A stretch of DNA of 64,000 bases, taken from contig JAGFNK010000073.1 in NCBI GenBank assembly GCA_025769875.1, forward strand, positions 62,001 to 126,000. Direction: 5' to 3'. The translations under genes and the position numbers were made by a program. Origin of the DNA: Russula earlei (taxonomy: Eukaryota > Basidiomycota > Agaricomycetes > Russulales > Russulaceae). The notes beneath the pieces are model-generated. The model ran no database searches. It was not told the origin of the DNA and saw only the letters and a program-made list of their open reading frames with translations. Positions 59,444 through 64,000 of the stretch are shown here, in pieces (within the stretch, counting starts at the first letter, position 1; each line of letters opens with the position of its first letter).

Positions 59444-62400
59444 TCATCCCGCGCCCGTGCTGAGCTCGCTCCTATGGGATGGTGTTCTTGAGAAGGGGGG
59501 CGGTGGTGCTAGCAGCCCAGGGCCCGCAGCGTCTCGAGCGCCACCGCCTCGCGACTCCCGTCCATGGGCTTGGCGGACATACGCGTATCGTTGGAAGTGG
59601 TTGAGCGCCTGCAGAAACTGCACGCCAACCTGCGTGCATGCAGCGAGGTCAGGGCGCTGCGCATGGCAGGGCATACGATCGAACCAAAACTCACCGGAAA
59701 CATGCGGAGCTGCGTGAAGAGATCGACCGTCAGGTCGCGCACCACCTCCTGCTGGTGAAACAGCCCAAAGCTCAGGGGAAGCAGACCACCGTTGTACAGA
59801 GGGGTTAGGGAAAGAAGCTGTTGCGGGAGTGGATCGAGTGTGCTGCGTGAGAGCCAGATCGCAACGATGCGCAGTAAGTAGACTTACCTCTACCACTTGG
59901 TCGTAGCTCCGTACGGCGTCCACCAAAGTCCGCATAATCAATTCTACCTCCGCGTCTTGAACGTGCTTTACGTTCCGCAGTCGCCATAATTGATGATTCA
60001 CATCGAATCCTCGGATCGCACTGGTCGCGAGACTTCGCTTGAAATCCTATTACACGGAGAAGTGGGACCAGAGCCCGGATGAGAAGAAAACCCCATTTGG
60101 ATTTGAGTCATAGTACGTCACCTCCTGAAACATACGATAGGTCTGGGTTCTACGCCAACCCTCAATCCGGCTGGAGTTTGCGGTGACTTCCCTGGAGCCG
60201 GCAACATCGTCAAGAAAGACGATCCCGCTACCCAACTGTGACGTGTCACCAGGACCCTCGCTAAATGGTATCCCTGGAAAGCCAATAGTTGTTGACCCAA
60301 GGATGTCCTCCTCATATCGAGATGCTAAACGGACAAAACGCCACACATATTCCACAAAGCGGGCCCGAACAAGAGTTTCTCCGAAATGGAAGTTGATGGC
60401 CGTAATAATCTGAGAAACGGGGATGGGGAGACGCGCATTAACATGGGCGTGGATAGGATCAAGTTGGTCGTCCTGTGCACTTACATCCTCAATAAATACA
60501 TTATCGGCACTGTCGGCTTTGGCAGTGAAATCGGATTTCTGCGTTTCCTTTTCTCGTCCGGGAAGACGGCCAAGTTCATCTTCACTGCCGATCGAAGACT
60601 CAGCTTTGAGGGTCCCGCTGCGTGCAAAAGTTGACGACAGTCCTTGGGTCCCAGAAGGGAGCTGCACCGATTGGATGTCTTTAGAAACGATCATACGGCT
60701 GCCAGCGAGGTCACACAACAGATCCCAGGAACCTGATGACTCGAAAATAGGATTAGTAACCCCTGCGATGTATGCTGGACTGGGGGCAAACCATATTAGT
60801 CTAGACCACTCGCGTCGGGAGTGTTGAACCTTACACTGATTCCCATTCATCTCTATTTGTAAGGTTGGCATAAGGAAAGGCCCGCTCAATAAACCCCTGA
60901 AGTACAATGCCACAGCCAGACCCTAGAGCACAGGCCGATAAGACATAATGGGACACTTGCCCGGCAGGCCGATTGTGTCCAAGAAAAATTATACGTTTTC
61001 CAGTTACAAGCGCGTTGAATAGGAGGATGATTGGGTGGGTGAGGCTGCCATTAGAATGGAGGTGGGGGTGAAGAGGTCCGGTTATGGTAGCGGATGAGAA
61101 TGTTTGGATGAGCTGGATAAGGGAGTACTGCATTGCGTGAATCAGGCCCTCAGGACAACATGACGGAGCTATGCTGACGATCAGGGACACTTACGTCGCC
61201 AACTTCCTGGGGAGATGTAAATAAGGGCATCTTGATCGGTAGCTGGTGGCCCTTGTAGTCAATCGTCGTGTGATAATAGTGGGTGTCCTTTGTTCCAAGG
61301 CGAGGATCGGACGTCCGCGCGTTTATTGGCCGACGCGTGTGTGTGTGTTGGCCATTGGAGGAATTTGACGAGGCATCCGTCGACCTTCGGCCACCCTTGG
61401 TGACCACCGAGCTCCCTTGGCTCCCGTAACTGGAGGGAACTCCAGGAGAAGCGGCGTGTTCGACCAAGCCGCTTTCCTCGCCCACCCAGACAGCGCTACC
61501 TCCCAAGGAGAACGACGTCTCGGAGGGGGAATGCTGGGATCCGTTGTTATGAGGGGCGGACGCGAACCGGGCGCTCGTATCCGAGCCGGCGCGGTCGCGC
61601 CCCTCCGTGCCATCTTTGGTCCGCATCATGATGCCCTCGTCGAAGCTGGAGTGTGAACCGTTGGAGTTCGATGGCCGGTGGTTCCCCCGCGCCTCGAGAT
61701 GCTGGGAGGTCTCCGAGACGCGTGGCGGGTGGAACTTTTCGATGAAGACGTCCTTGCGCTCCGAGTTGCGCATGACGATCTTTTCAGAACGCGTCAAGAT
61801 CGGCGCGCCGGAAAGATCCATGGAGTTGATGGCGTCGAACAGCCGCGCCAAACAATCTTGGGATGGTGATGAGAAATAGTCGTCGAGGGCGAGGAGAAGC
61901 ACGGGCTAGCCACGCATCGGTCAGCTGCCGTTTGGCTGAGGGTGGGGCGCGGGCGCACCTTGAATATCTGGATGAACGGATGTGGTGTACATATCGCCAT
62001 AGCCTTCACGACAGCACCCCTTTTTCGTACAACGTCATTTGCATCGGCACGAAGCTCCCGACGTCGTTGCGGGCACACTCACCTCCGAACCGTCTTGTCG
62101 TGTTTTGTCCGCACGAGGTTGAGCACGTAAAGCAGCTCCGACTTGTTCTCCCCCCTTCCTTCGCCGTTCGGCGTCTCCAAGGCCAGCACCGGTGCGATCG
62201 CGTTGAAGGGCGTCTGATTCAAGAAGAAGATGGTCCAGTCCTCCAGGTGTTTCTCCGCGCCATCCGGCAACATCAAGTTGGCCAGAAGCCTGAGTGTGGG
62301 TTCTGGACGGTCAAAGACGCGACTCTGCGCGCCACGATGCAGGGGAAAAAAAAAAAACGGCGCACCCTTCGTCCGTCCCTAGCGGCTGTGGAAACTGGTA

Positions 62401-62475
62401 CGTGAGTTGGGCGCCGCGGTCAATGTCGAACTCGGCCAAGAGGACGAAAGAGCAGTGTTGGGCGTCGACGCCCAT
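59444..62475 (-). CDS. AFI1: Afi1-type DENN domain protein (Arf3-interacting)
   Basis: Afi1 proteins bind the small GTPase Arf3 and act in polarised vesicle traffic; DENN modules generally act on Rabs. The start at 62475 reads MGVDAQHCSFVLLAEFDIDR, then GAQLTYQFPQPLGTDE. The next exon gives LLANLMLPDGAEKHLEDWTI and FFLNQTPFNAIAP, the Afi1 docking region. Then come VVKAMAICTPHPFIQIFK, LLLALDDYFSSPSQDCLARL and a Ser-rich insert (about 61300-61700). The DENN core follows: MQYSLIQLIQTFSS, ALVTGKRIIFLGHN and YIAGVTNPIFESSGSWDLLC. The C-terminal exons give HVNARLPIPVSQIITAINFH, SYDQVVE, LLSLTPLYNGGLLPLSFGLF and VGVQFLQALNHFQRYAYVRQ. The stop is at 59444. A 5' extension using an upstream exon is possible; the chosen start sits right before the conserved LLAEFD. 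Confidence 0.82.
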
Positions 62476-62724
62476 GGTCGGCCGTGGCGCGGGTTCGGTG
62501 CGGCAGGAGGAGTGTGGACCGGTCGTTGTTTGGAAACGGAGGCAGAAATGATGGCGTCGACGGGCTCGAGGGCGTCTGCCTGTTCGTCACGCGGTGCGCC
62601 GGAACGGGATGGTGTCATCAATTCATTAAACTTTCCCTTCCCATAATTGGTATAAACTTGCTCGCAGTCTGTCACGCCCGACCCGACGTCCGCGACGGCG
62701 GCTGTCTTCCCGCTCACGCCAACG

Positions 62725-63341
62725 TCATACAAGGTTATCTACACTCATAACTGCCCTGCTCAGGGCAGCGAGGGCCGCTCTGATGTTGGAAACGCAGTTC
62801 TCCAGCTGAATGCGCATCCGCTCTGTCAATGGAAGAAAAAAAACGTCAGCGTGAAGCTTGGGAGGAAGGAGCCTGCGTGTCGGCAAGACAATAAAGAGAG
62901 AACCTGCCTTGTTCTCTCTCCGCCTCTGCCACGGCATCCATCTTGTGGGATAGCGACTCTCCCGCACTCTCATTCTCGGCGATAAGGCGCGAGAACACCC
63001 AGCTGTTCAACAAGGCAATGATTTCGAGTTGCTTATCCTTCAGATCTGCGTGACCACCATTTCAGTGTCGTGTTCCACCGCAGGGCGCGCATATATGCGC
63101 AGAACTGACTCTGATGAAACTCCGCGTCACGTCTAACCTCATCGTCGAAAGGAATAAGGACGCAAGACTTTCGATCGAAGGGAATTGAGGCATCCCGCAA
63201 AATGGTAGCGACCGGACGCGTCTGAGATTTGTTGCCCTCGGGGACGCTTCCCGGTTCGATTGGGTTGGAGGGCACTGGGCTCGGTGATGAATGCATTGTG
63301 TCTCTCCCAGGAGATGAAAGTGGTTGAGTGTCGGAATACAT
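62725..63341 (-). CDS. Hypothetical coiled-coil protein, 143 aa
   Basis: Exons 63138-63341, 62908-63037 and 62725-62822 sum to 432 nt. The N-terminus (MYSDTQPLSSPGRDTMHSSP) is disordered. A conserved-looking segment FDRKSCVLIPFDDE ends exon 1. Exons 2-3 form a helical coiled coil (DKQLEIIALLNSWVFSRLIA, then KMDAVAEAEREQE, then IQLENCVSNIRAALAALSRA). The second intron appears to be GC-AG (donor GCAGGT at 62907), and the first acceptor is AAG. No family is recognised; a small subunit of a coiled-coil complex is possible. It sits between the DENN gene and alpha-COP on the same strand. Confidence 0.6.
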
Positions 63342-63439
63342 TTGGCTGCTGCACGAACACGCTATCAAGTTTTTAAAGTAATTCGATCCACGTGCCAAAC
63401 TCTCAGGTGTCCTTATGTATAGAAAAAGAACATCATCGA

Positions 63440-64000
63440 CTACCGCGGCGCAGGTAGTCCCGAGGCAACAGCACCTATCTCGGTCAAGCGTGTTAGGGGG
63501 TCAAGCGTCCCCTTAAACTCGGGAAGGAAGGCCGCGTCTGTGAAAGGGCAGCGCACGGTCGGCGAACCCTTGTAGATAGGCGTATAGCTAGCCGCACAGA
63601 TCTCAAACTCTGTGAACTCATCATATGAGATCTCCACCGCATCCCGTGGATTGCGATCTCCGGCGGCAATGCGTTGTCGCGCCTGCTGCTGATCAGAAAT
63701 ACGCCCCACACCTTAATGCGGGTCACCTCACCAAAGAGACAATTCTGGGATCTGGATTGAGGTCAAGCAACTTTCTCGCAAATCTTGCCGCTGTCCCAGC
63801 ATTACCTGCTTTCGTGAAGGCCTGAATGGCGCTACGCAAAGCAATTTGCAGATGTGGAGATTGGAGTTGGCAATGTGTGAAGTACGCAGCAAGCTCCAGG
63901 CCACGGGCGACGTTGTCTGGCTCTTCTTGCGCAACACGGCGGCGCTCGAGCTCAATCGATACACCGAGTAGATATTCACGAGTGGAGGTTACTGTGCTAC
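63440..64000 (-). CDS. COP1: Coatomer subunit alpha (alpha-COP), C-terminal part, cut by the window edge
   Basis: Alpha-COP is the large WD-repeat scaffold of COPI vesicles moving from Golgi to ER. Only the last two exons are inside. The edge exon gives [40 protein letters not shown] and [19 protein letters not shown]. After an intron at about 63681-63728 the last exon gives [20 protein letters not shown], then the family hallmark [38 protein letters not shown], and ends [12 protein letters not shown]. The stop is at 63440-63442. The WD repeats lie beyond the window. Confidence 0.93.

Noticed and set aside
1..64000. CRISPR arrays, riboswitches, bacterial operons
   Set aside because: No regularly spaced direct repeats or prokaryotic gene structure; the DNA is clearly fungal nuclear.

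Overview
This window is nuclear DNA of a filamentous basidiomycete, most likely an Agaricomycete (mushroom-forming fungus). The clues are many short introns (about 45-70 nt, GT-AG) within every conserved gene, typical eukaryotic housekeeping genes (SEC20, SWP1, RPN3, alpha-COP, a DENN/Afi1 protein, an NDUFA12/mimitin-like protein), an F-box protein, a cytochrome P450, a relic of the basidiomycete seven-TM DUF6534 type, and one nuclear tRNA-Cys.

Layout. About 0.5-1.5 kb holds a decayed DUF6534-like membrane protein. From 2.9 to 24.7 kb lies a head-to-tail array of five plus-strand paralogues, interrupted only by one small minus-strand coiled-coil gene (11.3-12.0 kb). Each paralogue has a long disordered Ser/Pro-rich first exon, a WW-like motif, a conserved soluble core and a C-terminal multi-pass membrane region. 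A sixth copy lies at 41.8-45.2 kb, a decayed remnant at 49.8-51.1 kb, and a divergent short member at 53.6-55.7 kb. I reconstructed 13 exons for copy 1; they sum to 2451 nt (816 aa plus stop), and the splice phases recur in the other copies.

From 24.7 to 27.2 kb come a perfect-hairpin MITE-like palindrome, a tRNA-derived SINE-like element and a small gene built from two exon-encoded repeats. From 27.9 to 40.1 kb is a conserved gene block: P450 (-), SEC20 (+), F-box/zinc-finger protein (+), SWP1 (-), tRNA-Cys (-), RPN3 (+), mimitin/NDUFA12-like (+). After the 45-56 kb accessory zone (copies 6-8, small unknown genes) comes a 1.57-kb inverted-repeat transposon-like element (57.66-59.23 kb), then three minus-strand genes to the right edge: Afi1-type DENN protein, a small coiled-coil protein, and the 3' end of alpha-COP.

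The housekeeping genes act in ER/Golgi traffic (SEC20, alpha-COP, DENN), N-glycosylation (SWP1), protein turnover (RPN3) and mitochondrial complex I (mimitin). They appear to be ordinary neighbours, not a functional cluster. The feature of interest is the WW-like/transmembrane family: tandem, mosaic by apparent gene conversion, variable in its first exon yet keeping a Ser/Arg motif in that exon, and with copies in different states of decay. I know of no established function for it. Several frame breaks, some at poly-C tracts and one inside the otherwise conserved SEC20, mean that consensus indel errors must be excluded before calling pseudogenes.
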